NCBI GenBank assembly: GCA_011037195.1
Contig: JAAEAF010003799.1
Span: forward strand, 1 to 64,000
DNA from: Triatoma infestans
Taxonomy: Eukaryota > Arthropoda > Insecta > Hemiptera > Reduviidae
Length of the DNA stretch: 64,000 nucleotides
Direction: 5' to 3'
In this document: piece by piece, positions 9,081 through 20,699 of the stretch
Position numbering within the stretch: the stretch's first letter is position 1
Layout: the number at the start of each line of letters is the position of its first letter
Made by a program: the position numbers and the translations under genes
The notes under the pieces: generated by a model
Told to the model about the DNA's origin: nothing
Database searches by the model: none
What the model saw: the letters and a program-made list of their open reading frames with translations, nothing else

Positions 9081-11170
9081 AGCCCATTACACGAATCGTT
9101 GGAATTAAATGGGTTATGTGGATGAAATTTATCTACATCAGCCAACAATACTCTCTGGCTGCCGTGACTATTAATCGCAATAAAAATGGCAAGAGAAGAT
9201 CTGTGATAATGACAACACAATGCTTGACATTAACCGGTCAGTTGGCAAACGTTTGCCCACTTGAACTTTACACTGTTAATCTAAATATTCTACATTAATT
9301 ACGCAGAACAGCGTAATAAGGATATTTTCAGGGTGATTGAAGGTAACGATTCTCGCTAGATTCCTGTATTTTATGTCCCCCAATAGAGATCTCGCGATAA
9401 TCTCCTCATTTCATATTTACCAAGTTTCATCTTCCGATATGAGTAAGGTATTTCTTAGTTTACCTTCTTGACCAAAAAAGCATTTTGAATTTTTGGAGCA
9501 TAGTTAACTATGCTGACCATTAACAATAGATAAAAGAACGTAGCAGGAGGGATTAAGAAATGACACTTTTATAGTAAAGTCTAACGTCAGGGAGTCCTTA
9601 GATAACACATACAATCTGACATTTATTTTCTCTTACTAAAGAAAAAAGAAAATATAAAAATGATATGCACTGATTAAAAAAAATAAAAGAATAGGGCGGG
9701 GCAATTCCCGAAATTTAAAATGTACCCGAGCGTTCTTATTTTGGAAAGAGAAATTATGGTATTGGCAAGATGCCAACCCATCTACCACTTTACTACATCT
9801 CTCTCTCTCTCCTTCGGACCAAAGGGCTTTTTCTATTATTATTTATGAAAGCTGTAAATTATTCTATATTAATAATATAAATTTCAAGTAATAGAAATAT
9901 CTGTTGTGATATGACTCTAAGTTACTACATTTATTAAAACTCTGACCTATGGAGGTTAGAGGTATATGCATAATTGTATAGTTCAGAAAATTCCCATTTA
10001 ACTGCCAGGACCTATTGGCTTGGATGGTGACTGACTGACTAATAATAAGCTGACAAGGAAAGCTGCAGATTCATGAGGCAATGTCCTTAATGCCAAGGAA
10101 CTGCGAAGGAGAATATCACGTGTTAGGTGGCCAGCAGATGGCACCGTAGAACTTCTAGGTGGCAGTGCACCTATTCTCTGAAAAAAGAGGTTTGAAGGTA
10201 AGCTACTAGAAATCACTCTTCCTCATAGCAGGAATCCTTGGTATTTTTAAAGGAAAAAATTAATGGAAGCATGATTTTCTCAAATTGTTATATTTACTAA
10301 TAATTATCACTATCCTGTGTTTACAACAAAATGGTACCATATAATACCATGCAAGTACCATATAATAAAACAGAAAGTAGAAGCTAAGGCTACAATGCCA
10401 CACCCACAGCGAGTTGAGAAAAACCTTTTTGGTTCCCATGCATGTATGTTTGATGAGCTAGAGTTGCCTATGTGGTACACTAAACCCAAGAAGTTGAACC
10501 CTTCAACTAATTTTACTTTGGTTTTTCCCGCCTAGTGGAAGTATTCACTGAAGGAGTCAAAACTACTCAAGAAGTAGGCTAGTCCATTGTCTCCTAAATC
10601 GTTAAGACGTATATTAAGCTATGTTAAATCGAAGGACGTGTTTTCAAAGGTGCCTAAATTTAATTGTTATTATCATCAATAATGGAAGGAAGGGGAAGAA
10701 TATATTATCAGCTGAGAGAATAGTTGAAAGATATTTTCAAACTGGCAATGTGTGAATCAACCAATTGCAAAACTGTATATATTCGTTGATTTATACTGGC
10801 TTCAAACTGGTGTTATTAGTTTTGGGAATGATGCCAGAATAAACAGGGCAGAACAATTCAATAAGATCTTTTAACAATGATTATAGAATTATTACAAAAG
10901 TCATTAGAGACTGGTAAGATTTAAGAGTGAGATTTAAATGTTGAATGTTGGTGCTAAATGTACTATATCTTTTAATATAACAAATAAACATTGGCTAATT
11001 ATCAGGAGCATTTAACAACATTAACAGCAGAGTTTGGTGCAAAAAAAAACAGAAACAAAAATCTGGTTTTGACACACACTGACAGGACTTGCTCTCAGTG
11101 CTATTAATACAGTTGTATATAGGGGACAACCTTTCTCTAAACTTCAAATTTATTCATTTATCCTGGAATA
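9081..11170. other. Unassigned DNA
   Basis: No recognised gene or element. A moderately GC stretch at about 9990-10230 has a 72-codon - frame without a domain. 'taccatataata' is repeated near 10333 and 10358. The (CT)n tract near 9798-9812 is short. Unknown old repeats are likely but cannot be named. Confidence 0.4.
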
Positions 11171-11179
11171 CAATATAGA

Positions 11180-11850
11180 GGTGGTGGCAGGGCAAATATC
11201 TATCCAGGTGGCAGCTGAACTGATTACATTGTAGTCCAGAAGTGCCAATAACATTGAACCAACCCCATATATTTGAATTTTAACACCACAAATTGCCGCA
11301 CAACTACCTAATATCAATTTTTACGGAAAAATATTACAAATAAGAGGGAGAGGGGGGCCATATCTGGTGTTAGCATTCCAAGTGTAAAGGAAATCGTCTG
11401 CCAACCAATCACAAACATCGCAAAAATCTAGTTTATAAAGTCGCACTCCCAGTTAACCAATTATCTTCAGATTTGCAATTCTACCAATGCTTCTATAGTA
11501 CATTAATATTGTATAAATGGTGGAACCATACATTGTACTGAAATGGTACTCTAGAGGGAAGCTTAGCGTTACTATTCCTCCAGAAACCCCCTAAAAATGA
11601 ATTTTCCTGGGGAAAATGTTTTATTTAAAAGTAAAAAGTACTTAGTAAGTAAAAAATTATATATATGAAAGTCGTTGGAGCAGTTTTCGAAAAAATCGCG
11701 GAAAACTGAAAAATAAAAAAACATTCAGTAAAGAAGGCACTTCCGGTTGGTGGATATTACGGAAATGTTCACATGCGTTGCTACTGACAGGGAATACCAA
11801 GTTTCAGCTTCCCGCGATTATTTGTTTTTGAGATATTTTGTATGCCCCCT
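11180..11850 (-). repeat. Repeat A copy
   Basis: Long minus-oriented copy. 'tttataaagtcgcactccca' lies near 11432, 'accatacattgtactgaaat' near 11524, 'gtcgttggagcagttttcg' near 11671, 'ttcagtaaagaaggcacttc' near 11725 and 'aagtttcagcttcccgcgat' near 11799. The adjoining LINE RT relic begins where this copy would enter its microsatellite. Confidence 0.8.
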
Positions 11851-12194
11851 CATATACTAGCTTTTTGCGCATATCTTCCGATTCCGGCAAAATGATCAGA
11901 TCATCCACATACAAAACAGCTTTGATGTAGATATTAAGGCCAAGTGGCAGTTTTATCCGTTCTTGTGGTGGTGGACCACAAACATTAAACAACAGATGTT
12001 AAGCAACATCCTTGTCTAACCTCCCTCATATAGTGCCAGTATATATATATACCTGGACAGCTCCAACTAAATTTCAGGAGAGAAATGAAAACTGTTCGAA
12101 CTGAGAGAAAAGTGGCGGCCGGAAGTAGGTGTACAATAAATGTGTAATGTATACGATCAGGCTTACTGAAATTCCTTGAAAATACTTGGAACAT
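11804..12194 (-). pseudogene. LINE reverse-transcriptase relic with YVDD
   Basis: Minus-strand fragments in different frames resemble the RT palm of a LINE. 'REVRQGCCLTSVV' stands for the conserved VRQGC-LSP block. After a stop, 'LYVDDLIILPESEDMRKK' carries the catalytic YxDD strand (complement near 11894-11905). The spacing between them (about 35-40 codons) fits a LINE RT. Upstream sequence is AT-rich and uninformative. The endonuclease and C-terminus are absent. Degraded by stops and at least one frameshift. Confidence 0.6.
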
Positions 12195-12379
12195 CTAGAC
12201 AAGACTAGGTGAAAGCATAATATGTTAATAGAGAGTAATTTCTATTTTGTACAAGATTACTATAATCAACCTTTTTTTCCATTTATTATGTAATGTAGTT
12301 TTATAATGATGGTCTAAAATTAAGATGCCCCTCAAGACTATTTGGACCAACTTATATCTAACTTTATTTTATAAACAGC

Positions 12380-12880
12380 AGCTGTAGCACTAAAATACTG
12401 CTATAACACCTAAAATAAACGTCAGAGGACTGTGCCCACCTAACTGCTTCACCGGCTACCAACCAGTTCTCTTTCTAAATAAATTACAGATATAATAATA
12501 AATCTGAACTGAAACAACTTTTTATTACTGCAATTTACTGCCATTCTCTGATTCACCTATTTTCTTCAAACTAGGAATGTTTATTAAATGTTAACTTTAT
12601 GTTATTTGTATCTGATTGGCCTAAATAATAAACCATCGAGTAGCTAATGGTCAATTGGAAAGAATACTGAAATGACAGTACAGAGCTAAATTTAACGCCA
12701 CTAAACCTGCCTGAAAACAATCTTCCCAGAAAAAATGGGATAGATTGATATAAGAACAGTTAGTTCTCCAAGTTTACAATAAAATGGCCAAATTGAATGT
12801 CTAATTGATCGCCAGCAATCTCCGTGATTGTTCTGTATCAAAGATTTCCGCTCACTAGAGATTAAAAGTAAAACTGATTT
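12380..12880 (-). repeat. Repeat A copy, strongly diverged
   Basis: 'gaaacaactttttattactg' near 12512, 'ctattttcttcaaactagga' near 12559, 'actgaaatg' near 12669 and 'ctccaagtttacaataaaat' near 12765 follow the minus-strand order of repeat A. Weak copy. Confidence 0.45.
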
Positions 12881-13321
12881 GAGTGGAGTTACACTTTTTA
12901 CTGCAGCACAAAGTAATTATTATTATAGGAGAAAATATTGGTACTTTTACACATTTGAGTTCAGGGTTCGCAAAGAAACGCAAGCGCAAGTGGCAACTGA
13001 ATAGAGATCTCTAAATAATAATTTAACATATTTTATTGTTAAATATAGAAAAGTAAAACTGAAAGAAAATATGTCAGCATTAAGTAGTAGATTAGATTAG
13101 ATCAGATTAGTACATGGGTGGGTCCCCTTTCCCAAGCCCTGCAGCCAACTAAAGGTGCGCTGTAAGTCTTGCACTGCATGTCTTCATGAGGTTGAAGGCT
13201 TTCCGTACCACTCTCTCTTTGCACTATTATCTTCTTTGATCTCAATGTGCCAAAGTTCTCATAGCGTAATTTAGCGATTTAAGTATCAGACAATCAAAGA
13301 TAGTTATCAAATGAAAAGGGG
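12881..13321. other. Unassigned DNA
   Basis: Contains a 'gattagattagatcagatta' stretch near 13091 and a less AT-rich piece to about 13260. Nothing identifiable. Confidence 0.4.
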
Positions 13322-13455
13322 AAGCATCAGAGATATTTTCCGTGATAGCCTGCTTCATTTTGTGGTCATCGACCGGTTTCGAGCGTTCGCCCGTCTTCAG
13401 GATGCGTTTGTCAAACAGTGTGATAACATAGACTTGCACAGAGCAAATTCACCTC
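13322..13455 (-). mobile_element. Hammerhead element, single half
   Basis: Corresponds to one half of the palindromic elements at 7416-7727 and 39857-40117. It runs from 'aagcatcagagatattttcc' through the hammerhead to 'acttgcacagagcaaattca'. The inverted partner half is missing, and no target-site duplication is obvious. It shows that the half-unit can occur alone, either as an original monomer or by deletion. Confidence 0.7.
13367..13404 (-). ncRNA. Hammerhead ribozyme motif in half element
   Basis: On -: CATC, intact CTGAAGA, one extra C, stem II GGGC-GAAC-GCTC (one G-U pair), GAAA, ACCGGT, cleavage GTC, GATG. The core is intact and stem II differs from copy 1 only by a wobble, which suggests pairing has been kept. 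Confidence 0.7.
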
Positions 13456-14640
13456 ATTCAGTTTACACCTCAACTAAAGGGCCAACTAAAGACACCACAA
13501 AACGAAAAGGAGAAGGTTATCTTCGACTAGTTCTAGAATGGTAGGTTAGTGTTAAACAATATATAAATTCAAGATATCTGATATTAGTGGGGAGGTTGAG
13601 ATTCTTATAATTAAGTAAGGATTACTGGACAACTCCTTCCTTTGTTTTACGAATTTTACTTACTCATTTCACTGAACAAAATAGGACGTTTCGATTCAAT
13701 GATGTCACCCACAGACAGCAGCACTATGTTGTGCTTGTGAATGGTTTTATAAAATTCCTCACTCATTTAAAAAAACTCTTTCCATACTCTTGAAGGTTTG
13801 GATACTTTATGGATTATTTCACCACGGAGTGGATTTTGGTATAGTTTAGTTTTTTCACCAATTGGTGACATGAGCTAGGTATGAGTGCTAGCTAATGATG
13901 GATTGGATCGAAACCTTCTGTTCTGTGCAGTGAATGAATGAACAAAATTTGTAAAACCAAGAAAAGAGTGGGTTACAACAAATCCACGCATGGTTATTAT
14001 ATTGTTAAGTATTTTCTGATATCAATTTATTCTTATATTAATTTCAAATATTCAATTTAGAAACATGATTTACTTTAACCGAAAGATGACAACACTGCCA
14101 TTACTTTTAACCTCCAGTGAGTAAAGATTTTGTTGTAGATGTTTAAAAGCGTAGAAATATTAAATTAAAGTAGCAGATTCTTCTTTCTTTTTTTTATAAT
14201 AAATAAATTCTAAGATATTTTGGCTGAAACTAGAAATATTACATGGTAATTTTAGAGGAGAATTAAATAAATGCCAAGATGTTTATTATATACATATTTA
14301 TAATAGACCAGAATCTCCGTCAATTAGGAAGTTTGGCAAGGCCAAGGTAAGAATAACAATGTACCATCTCTTGGGAAATAACCGAGGCAATTCTATTTAA
14401 AATTTATTACAATAAATTTCTAGATCTGGCTCATTAAGGAACGAGTTTTATTTTGGTGTTCTATTTGATTTTTAGTTTATCCTAACTGCAGTGAGAGGAA
14501 GTACTTAATGCGAGCTTGTTAAATTTACGAACTAGAGCTTTAACGGAAATACACTGCCATAAAATGTAATCAAATTCAGGTAAACCTTGTACCCTACTAT
14601 TATCCGACAACTATGATCTCCAGCACCAATGTGAATCACT
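13456..14640. other. Unassigned AT-rich DNA
   Basis: No gene or identified element; short repeat A traces appear again from about 14690 ('gaatgtttcacactagatta'). Confidence 0.4.
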
Positions 14641-14902
14641 TCTATGGGTAAAAATTCAAAGTATGAAGAAAATGTGTCTATTAGAAATAAAACATTTGCA
14701 ATAAGTGTACCAATTGTGAATGTTTCACACTAGATTACATACTTTTGTCTGTTTTCATTTATTTTCAACATTTCTTTAAATTGGTGGAAAATATAATATT
14801 TCCAGTCTAAGACACGATTTTTCCCAAATGAAGCTTTCAATAGTAATTGCTAAATTTTCTTTACCTCTGAATGTTTACTAGGTCGTTTAGTTGCCCTAGA
14901 TG

Positions 14903-15830
14903 GAACCTCACGTTGCTCTGTTTTTTACTTTTCGTACGCCTAGTAGAGGAAGTACTGCAATCGTCCCAGATTTTCGAAACTGTATATTCACCGGAAATAA
15001 ATGTTTTGGGATCCCCTGAATATGAACAATTTTTTTTTTAAAGAATGGTCTGTATGTATGTGTGTGTTTGGCTGTGTTACAAGAATACCTCAAAAAAAAA
15101 GTCGTAGGAAGCTCAAACTTCGTATTCCGTATAGACATTGCCTCCGCATCTGACACGAAGATTTCGGGCAAAAATCCATCCCCTCCAAAAGTACAATTTA
15201 ACTGATTTTTTTTTTTTTTTTTTAGTTTTTCGTGATTTATTCGAAAATGGCTCCAATAATTTTATTTAAACTTCATATACTATCCTACAATATATATATA
15301 GCTATCACTTGTATTGGAGACATTTTCTCGGGAAGTTTGATTTTTGGGGGGAGGGTTTCCTCTAAAGTACCAGTTCAGTGAAATTCAAGGTTTTACCACG
15401 TGAGCGATTTTACAGAATAGGTTTTTGAGTTTTTTGGAATTTTCTCGAAAACGGTTTAACGATTTTTTTTAAACTTGGAATGCTTGCTGCATAGATAGAA
15501 ACATATCAGTTTTATTTGAAACATTTAAAATATATATATACGTATATATTGGATAGTTGTGCGGAATTTCTGATGTTTATTTCAAATTTTAAATGTAGGG
15601 TTCTAGTGTTTTTAGAACGCTCTACTAGGCCACAATATAATCATCACTTCTCCATGTACCAAGATTTGTAGGTTTTTACTTATCCCCTACCTCCTGTATA
15701 TTTAAGTTAAGACAAATAGTAAAAGGTAGAGAAAGAAAACCTAGTATTTTCTATATAATTCATGCATTAACAGGAGTAAGAGAAAGTAGTCTGAGTGTTT
15801 CACACAGAGTTTTTTGTTTTGGTTAGTGTA
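14903..15830 (+). repeat. Repeat A, nearly full-length + copy
   Basis: One of the best copies. Blocks in order: 'gaggaagtactgcaatcg' (about 14946), 'tattcaccggaaata' (14984), 'gggatcccctgaatatgaac' (15008), a short GT tract (15050-15067), 'ggaagctcaaacttcgtatt' (15107), 'gtatagacattgcctccgca' (15129), 'ctgacacgaagatttcgg', 'cttcatatac' (15270), 'cttgtattgg' (15309), 'tccagttcag'-like 'ccagttcagtg', 'gcgattttacagaataggtt' (15403), 'tttttaaacttggaatgctt' (15466), 'cagttttatttgaaacattt' (15507), 'agagaaagtagtctgagtgt' (15780). No protein is encoded. Confidence 0.85.
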
Positions 15831-16299
15831 GCCTCCTTCAAGTGGACTAGCCACTTCTTCAGCGTCGTTGTAGCCCGCCAATCTACACGAACATCACTTA
15901 CACTGGCGCCATCTGACACTTGCACAATATACATGAGACCATGCAATAGTTGATGTCTGCAATCTCCTAGGATTAGCCTTACCCCCTGACAAACCAGAGT
16001 TCACCATCATTCCAGAGTATACACTTTCTGTGAACAAACATTGAAACCCAAAGGGCCACATTAGATCAGTAGCAGAGGAAGAGGTTTTAAAAGCCACTCC
16101 CTCTCAACATCTAACAGCTGGCTACTCTTCCTTTCTCTCTGCCTGTATCACAGACAGACACACGCACACGCGTACAAACATCATCTCGAAATATTCTTTT
16201 CCTACAAATATATATTTCTTACTGAAACTCAATTTTGAAAATTTAACAGCATTACATCTTTTTGCATAAGTATTCAACATATTCTATAGCAGTTTTAAA
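15831..16299. other. Unassigned, moderately GC DNA
   Basis: About 470 bp with higher GC than its surroundings and a 67-codon - frame lacking any domain. It may belong to the LINE relic that follows, but nothing recognisable joins them. Confidence 0.35.
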
Positions 16300-16498
16300 A
16301 CTAAAATGTAGGCTGTTTTCTGGACGGATCAAAAAGGAAGGAAACGATTTGGCAGATATGCTGACGAAGATAGGTGAATATCACAGCCACAGTATGGCAT
16401 GGCGATCTAAAATTAAGACCAATCCTACCAACGTAACTGCCAAATCAGTGAAATACTACTTCGATAATTGTCTAAAGAAGCCATTTATATCTAATTAA
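16300..16498 (+). pseudogene. LINE RNase H relic
   Basis: Open frame from 16262 to 16498 without stops. It contains 'RIKKEGNDLADMLTKIGEY' near codons 22-40. This resembles the last RNase H motif of LINE ORF2 proteins (GNxxAD-LAK), where the aspartate is catalytic. The region before it lacks the usual WxPGH strand ('CRLFSGRIKKEGND' stands in its place) and no RT is nearby. Short and diverged, so the call rests on one motif. Confidence 0.4.
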
Positions 16499-16754
16499 GA
16501 AACTGTTTCAAGCATTTGGCAGTATAATTGTTTCTGCATCAAACCTTTATTCCCAGTAGAAATCTAGCGATATATCCATATTAAAAGGAGCTGCGCAGAC
16601 TGTGCGAGAAGATAATCATATTGAATTCCTCTTACTGCAATGTCTAACATCTTATTAACTTTCATTAGGGTGCATCTCAAAAATATTTTAGATGAAATTG
16701 AACTAAATATGTAGAGACCAACTTCCATAGAAATTAAATTTATATATTTCGTAT

Positions 16755-16878
16755 TAGGTACTTTCTGTTACTGCTGGTCTGAGTAAGTATTGCAATCTTA
16801 TCAAATTTTCGATATCGAGTTGTCACGATAAATATCTAATGACTCCAAAAAAGTGGTTTTTAGAAAATGGTCTGTTTA

Positions 16879-16961
<83 letters not shown>

Positions 16962-17060
16962 GGGTTTGCATGTGAACAGCATACCTCAAAAATGAAAAAT
17001 CGTAGAAAGTTCATACTTGACATTACATTTGGCTATCACTATGGGATCTCATAATTGATA
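16755..17060 (+). repeat. Repeat A fragment with compound microsatellite
   Basis: 'gtaagtattgcaatcttatc' near 16783, then 'agtggtttttagaaaatggt' and (TC)n(TA)n(TG)n at 16879-16960, 'acctcaaaaatgaaaaatcg' near 16983 and 'agttcatacttgacatt' near 17008. The microsatellite sits at the usual repeat A position but is much expanded. The 66-71 codon frames on both strands here come from the dinucleotide tract. Confidence 0.75.
16879..16960. repeat. (TC)n(TA)n(TG)n compound microsatellite
   Basis: Three adjoining dinucleotide tracts, about 82 bp in all. Confidence 0.95.
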
Positions 17061-17790
17061 ATATCGAATGTGAAGCAAAATTTTCTATTATAAATATGAG
17101 AATTATAAAGTAAGAGAATTTCGTGGGAAACCTTTCACCGCAGATTGATTACAAATACTAACTGAAATAGTTTGGTCAGTAGTAGAATGATGAAGCCAGT
17201 TCTAAATGAATATCATCGATGTGCTCCCTCTCACCCACTACAATGACACAGATTACAGACAAACATGCTATATTATTACAATATTACATTGTTATATTCG
17301 CTTAATGACATGTAATTTGGCCAATAGTCAAGGTTTATGTCATAAAGGTTTGAAATTACCTGCCATTATATATTTTTTTTTTTTGTTTAATTACCTAAAC
17401 CTGAAATGATCTGTCAGTCAGATTAATATTTTCGCTTACCAGATATATAAATAAACAATAAGTCTATGTAGGTGACCTTAATATCTAAACTGAGAGTCAA
17501 CAAAGCTGTCATTTGCCAGAAACTAAAACCAGGAAAACAATATTCTTCTAAGCTGCACTTAATGGGTATTTTCATTCCATTCCTTTTAACTTCTCTTACA
17601 AAAATTAAGAGGAAGTATAATTTCCACCGATGTACGTATCTGGTAAGCGGTGACCAAAATATCTCAAAAACTGAAAACTCTTGTGTGGACGACTTTCTCT
17701 TTCTGAAGCAGTTAATACAGTTATACAAACGATTAATTTGCTTTCAACTTGGACATTTCATTTCCGGTGATATAGCATAAATATAGAAGG
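17061..17790. other. Unassigned DNA
   Basis: Two overlapping frames of about 100 codons on opposite strands (17423-17728 and 17472-17780). Neither has a domain, and each is the other's shadow. No element recognised. Confidence 0.4.
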
Positions 17791-17794
17791 GTAT

Positions 17795-18610
17795 GCGTGT
17801 AGGCACCTTTGGCTCATCATTTCAATGTAATTACTTGCAGTCCAGAAGACAACGTTAATAGTATTAAAGAAACTCAAATAACATTTGAAATGTAATCCAT
17901 GTAACCCTCAAATTCCGCACAACCCCATAAAATCAGTTTTTCAAGAAAAGTGTATTAAATGAAAGTTACATGATTGTATTAGTGCCGTCACTATTCAAAG
18001 TGGAAACAGAAAATCGTTGTAGTCGTTTTAGAGAAAATCCCAAATAACACAAATACCATTCTGCGAAGTCACACTTCCATCAACCGATTTTCTTCACCTT
18101 TGCAATTCTAGCAATATTTCTAATGAGTATAAATATTATAAATAGGTGACAGTGCCATACATTGTACTAAAGTGGTACTTTACACGAAAGCATAACGGTA
18201 TCGTACCCACAGAACCCCCAAAAAACAAATTCTCCCAGGCAAAATGTTTGAAATAAAAAGATATGTATATAGTGTACAAAATTAAAAAAAAATTAGAGCC
18301 GTTTTTGGGAAATCGCGGATAAAGTGAAAAAAAAAACGGTATTGCTGCACTTCCGAGTGATAAGATTTTTGCCCGAATCCTTCAGGTGATGAGGTGGTAG
18401 TACCTAAATGGAATGCGAAGAATATCCTGCGATTTTTAATTTGTGAGATGGTTGGTTCACACACACACATTCAGATTTTTGCTAAAAACATTTTTTTTTC
18501 GTTCAGGGGACCTCAAAACATATATTTCCGGTGAAAACTCAAATTCGAAAATTTGACATGGTCCCAATACTTCCTGTTCTTACTAGGGAGTATAAGAGAA
18601 AGTAAAAAAA
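17795..18610 (-). repeat. Repeat A, nearly full-length - copy
   Basis: Clear minus-oriented copy. 'caatgtaattacttgcagtc' near 17824, 'gaaaatcgttgtagtcgttt' near 18010, 'tctgcgaagtcacacttcca' near 18060, 'gccatacattgtactaaagt' near 18152, 'agccgtttttgggaaatcgc' near 18297, the AC tract near 18460, 'tatatttccggtgaaaactc' near 18521 and 'ataagagaaagtaaaaaaat' near 18592. Confidence 0.85.
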
Positions 18611-18659
18611 TAAGCGGGATATATCTCCTTTAGGTATAACCAACTTATCCATCATGTAG

Positions 18660-19860
18660 CACAACTACCGTCAAATATCCAACATTGGTCAAATATTATC
18701 AAACAGAAATATGATTTTACTAAATGGTTTTACATTTTTCGCGATTTTGCTCGAAAATGGCTCCAAGGATTTTCTTTATACTTTGCCGACAGACAAAGGT
18801 CTTGCCAGGATGTCTTTTTTTATCCAATGTCCGCCAAATTAGCCATTTTGCGGTGCGCGTCCCCAAAAAAAAGTGTGGACTGCTGCGATCGTTATGAATA
18901 AAGGTGTTCAACATTCACTCTACCACCGTGGCACAAAGCGAACACGTGCGAGCTGGAGACACCAATACGACCTAGGTGACCTGTAGTCATGGCCGGTCAA
19001 CAGTCGAAAAGCGGTCACTCCGACAAACCTCTGCACAACAACTTCAAATCACAATGCTTTTTCCATGTCTTTCCTTTAAATGCAGCCCTTTTAGGAGGTA
19101 GCTAACAGGTTATGACTGTACTCTTGATCAGGTTGCGGAAATAACGCTCTTTATTTCGCAAGCCCGAGACCTGTCTTCTACATTTGAGAGTGAAGGACTA
19201 CCGGTGGGCCAATTACGGCAGGCTTCCAAGATAGCAAATTGGAGTTTACGAGGAATACGATTCGCTGAGAACGAAGATCTGATGGCTGTCTTGCGACTTC
19301 CACAGTGACCAGTCTATGATTTTTTATTTGAAACTATTTTATACAGGAAAATTCATGTAAGTGGGATTTGGGCAGGAGGGGTTTTCCCCTGATGGGCATT
19401 TGAATTCATTATACGATTTTATAAATTATGTAATATTAATTTAATGTAATGTGCGACTTAGTTAAAGTACCACTTTACTGAACAGTTTTTCAGTTTTCTG
19501 CGATTTTGTCCATAAAGACATGGACGGCTTTAGACAACAACGGGTATCATTAACTTCTGATAGATTAGTAATTATACAGAAACCTATCACTTCTGTTTGG
19601 TTCAGTAAATAGATTTTATAGAGTTCTGTGATACAGTGGAGTGATGAGCAAACTAAGTATCTAGTAAAAGCGATAAGTTTGAAGAAAGTGCAGTGAAAGA
19701 TTGTTTCCCACTATCCCCCCTCGTGTGATTGTTTCTCACTACCCCCCTCCATTCAATTTTCGCAAGAGTTGCGTAATAGCAATAAGAGAAAGTGAAAATG
19801 TACTATTTGTCTCATCCCAAAGACATTTGTTGTTTTAAGAAACCTTTCTGAATAACTGTT
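18660..19860 (+). repeat. Repeat A copy split by a LINE relic
   Basis: 'gattttactaaatggtttta' near 18712, 'cgattttgctcgaaaatggc' near 18741 and 'gattttctttatactttg' near 18767 lead into the LINE fragment. Repeat A resumes at about 19320 with 'tttttatttgaaac' and runs through 'agtaccactttactgaac' near 19466 and 'gtgattgtttctcactaccc' near 19726 to 'aataagagaaagtgaaaatg' near 19780. A 28-bp piece ('gattgtttcccactatcccc' and on) is duplicated in tandem at about 19695-19750. Confidence 0.75.
18783..19314 (-). pseudogene. LINE ORF2 C-terminal relic inserted in repeat A
   Basis: A more GC-rich block lying inside repeat A. On - it reads, with interruptions, 'PPKRAAFKGKTWKKHCDLK', a decayed 'TTGHLGRIGVSSSHVFALCH' and 'RVNVEHLY'. 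This order (helical segment, TGH motif, cysteines, H-C end) is that of the C-terminal domain of I/Jockey/R1-group LINE ORF2 proteins. RT and RNase H are absent, so this is a 5'-truncated relic. It differs in sequence from the C-terminus of the LINE at 55613-59765, so a different family is likely. Confidence 0.6.
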
Positions 19861-20690
19861 ATGATCTTGTGAAGTTAAAGGAAGGTAACAGAGAACGTGG
19901 CTGGCATCTAGCCAACCAAAGTGGTTAGTTCACCTCTGAAAGCTATTGTTCTCTCTAGTTTCATATCTAATAGTCATTTATCGTAGAGGAAAAGTTAGAA
20001 GGAAGAATAAAGTTAGCAAAAACTGAATTCCTATTTCAATGCTATCCTAGAGTTCTGAACTTCCTTTTTGGCTGCAGAAAACATACGACAATAAACTAGT
20101 GTATTTATTGTTCACTATTTGTTGACAACTTTTTCAAAATCATCTACAAAATTAGGAAGTTAAAAATGCTGCACAGTTTATAACACATTATATTAATACG
20201 TTTATTTAAATATATAATAAATATCGAGAAGACTAAAAATAAATATAAAACAATTTATAACCATGAAGATATAAAAATAAAAACATTTCTAAGATAAACA
20301 TTCCAATGAAACTTGGAACACGATTTATCGGGGGGGGGGGGGGATATTTGGCCTGAACCCCGTACTATTCAGTACTGTGAACAAACTATCTGATATGTGA
20401 AACACTCAAATGACGTACTGCATTCTCATCATTTTACTGACATATTGTATAACCTTATATTGTACTGGACAGACATGTTAGGGAGCACTATTACCCCCCC
20501 CCCCCCACAAACATCAAAATACATTTTCTCCTAGAAATATTATGTCTATAACAGTGATAGATTGTATATTCGTGTCGTGCCCGCAACAAAGTAGAGAAAA
20601 ATAATTGTTGTGAAACACTCAACCGGCTCTGACTGGGGGGGTAGCGGCAGTTTGAAAAAGTGATTATCAAGAATTTATTTCTCACTCTTT
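19861..20690 (-). repeat. AT-rich DNA with diverged repeat A pieces and homopolymer runs
   Basis: No gene. Minus-oriented repeat A words occur from about 20330 ('tctgatatgtgaaacactca' near 20391). A G run (about 20331-20342) and a C run (about 20495-20506) lie in the copy; the C run matches the C-rich position of other copies. Confidence 0.4.
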
Positions 20691-20699
20691 CTCAATCTG

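Noticed and set aside
16823..17054. Protein with SLSLSL / IYIYIY / VCVCVC runs on + and its - shadow
   Set aside because: Produced entirely by the compound dinucleotide microsatellite.
17423..17780. Two overlapping frames of about 100 codons
   Set aside because: Opposite-strand shadows in AT-rich DNA with no motif, start context or splice signals that favour either.
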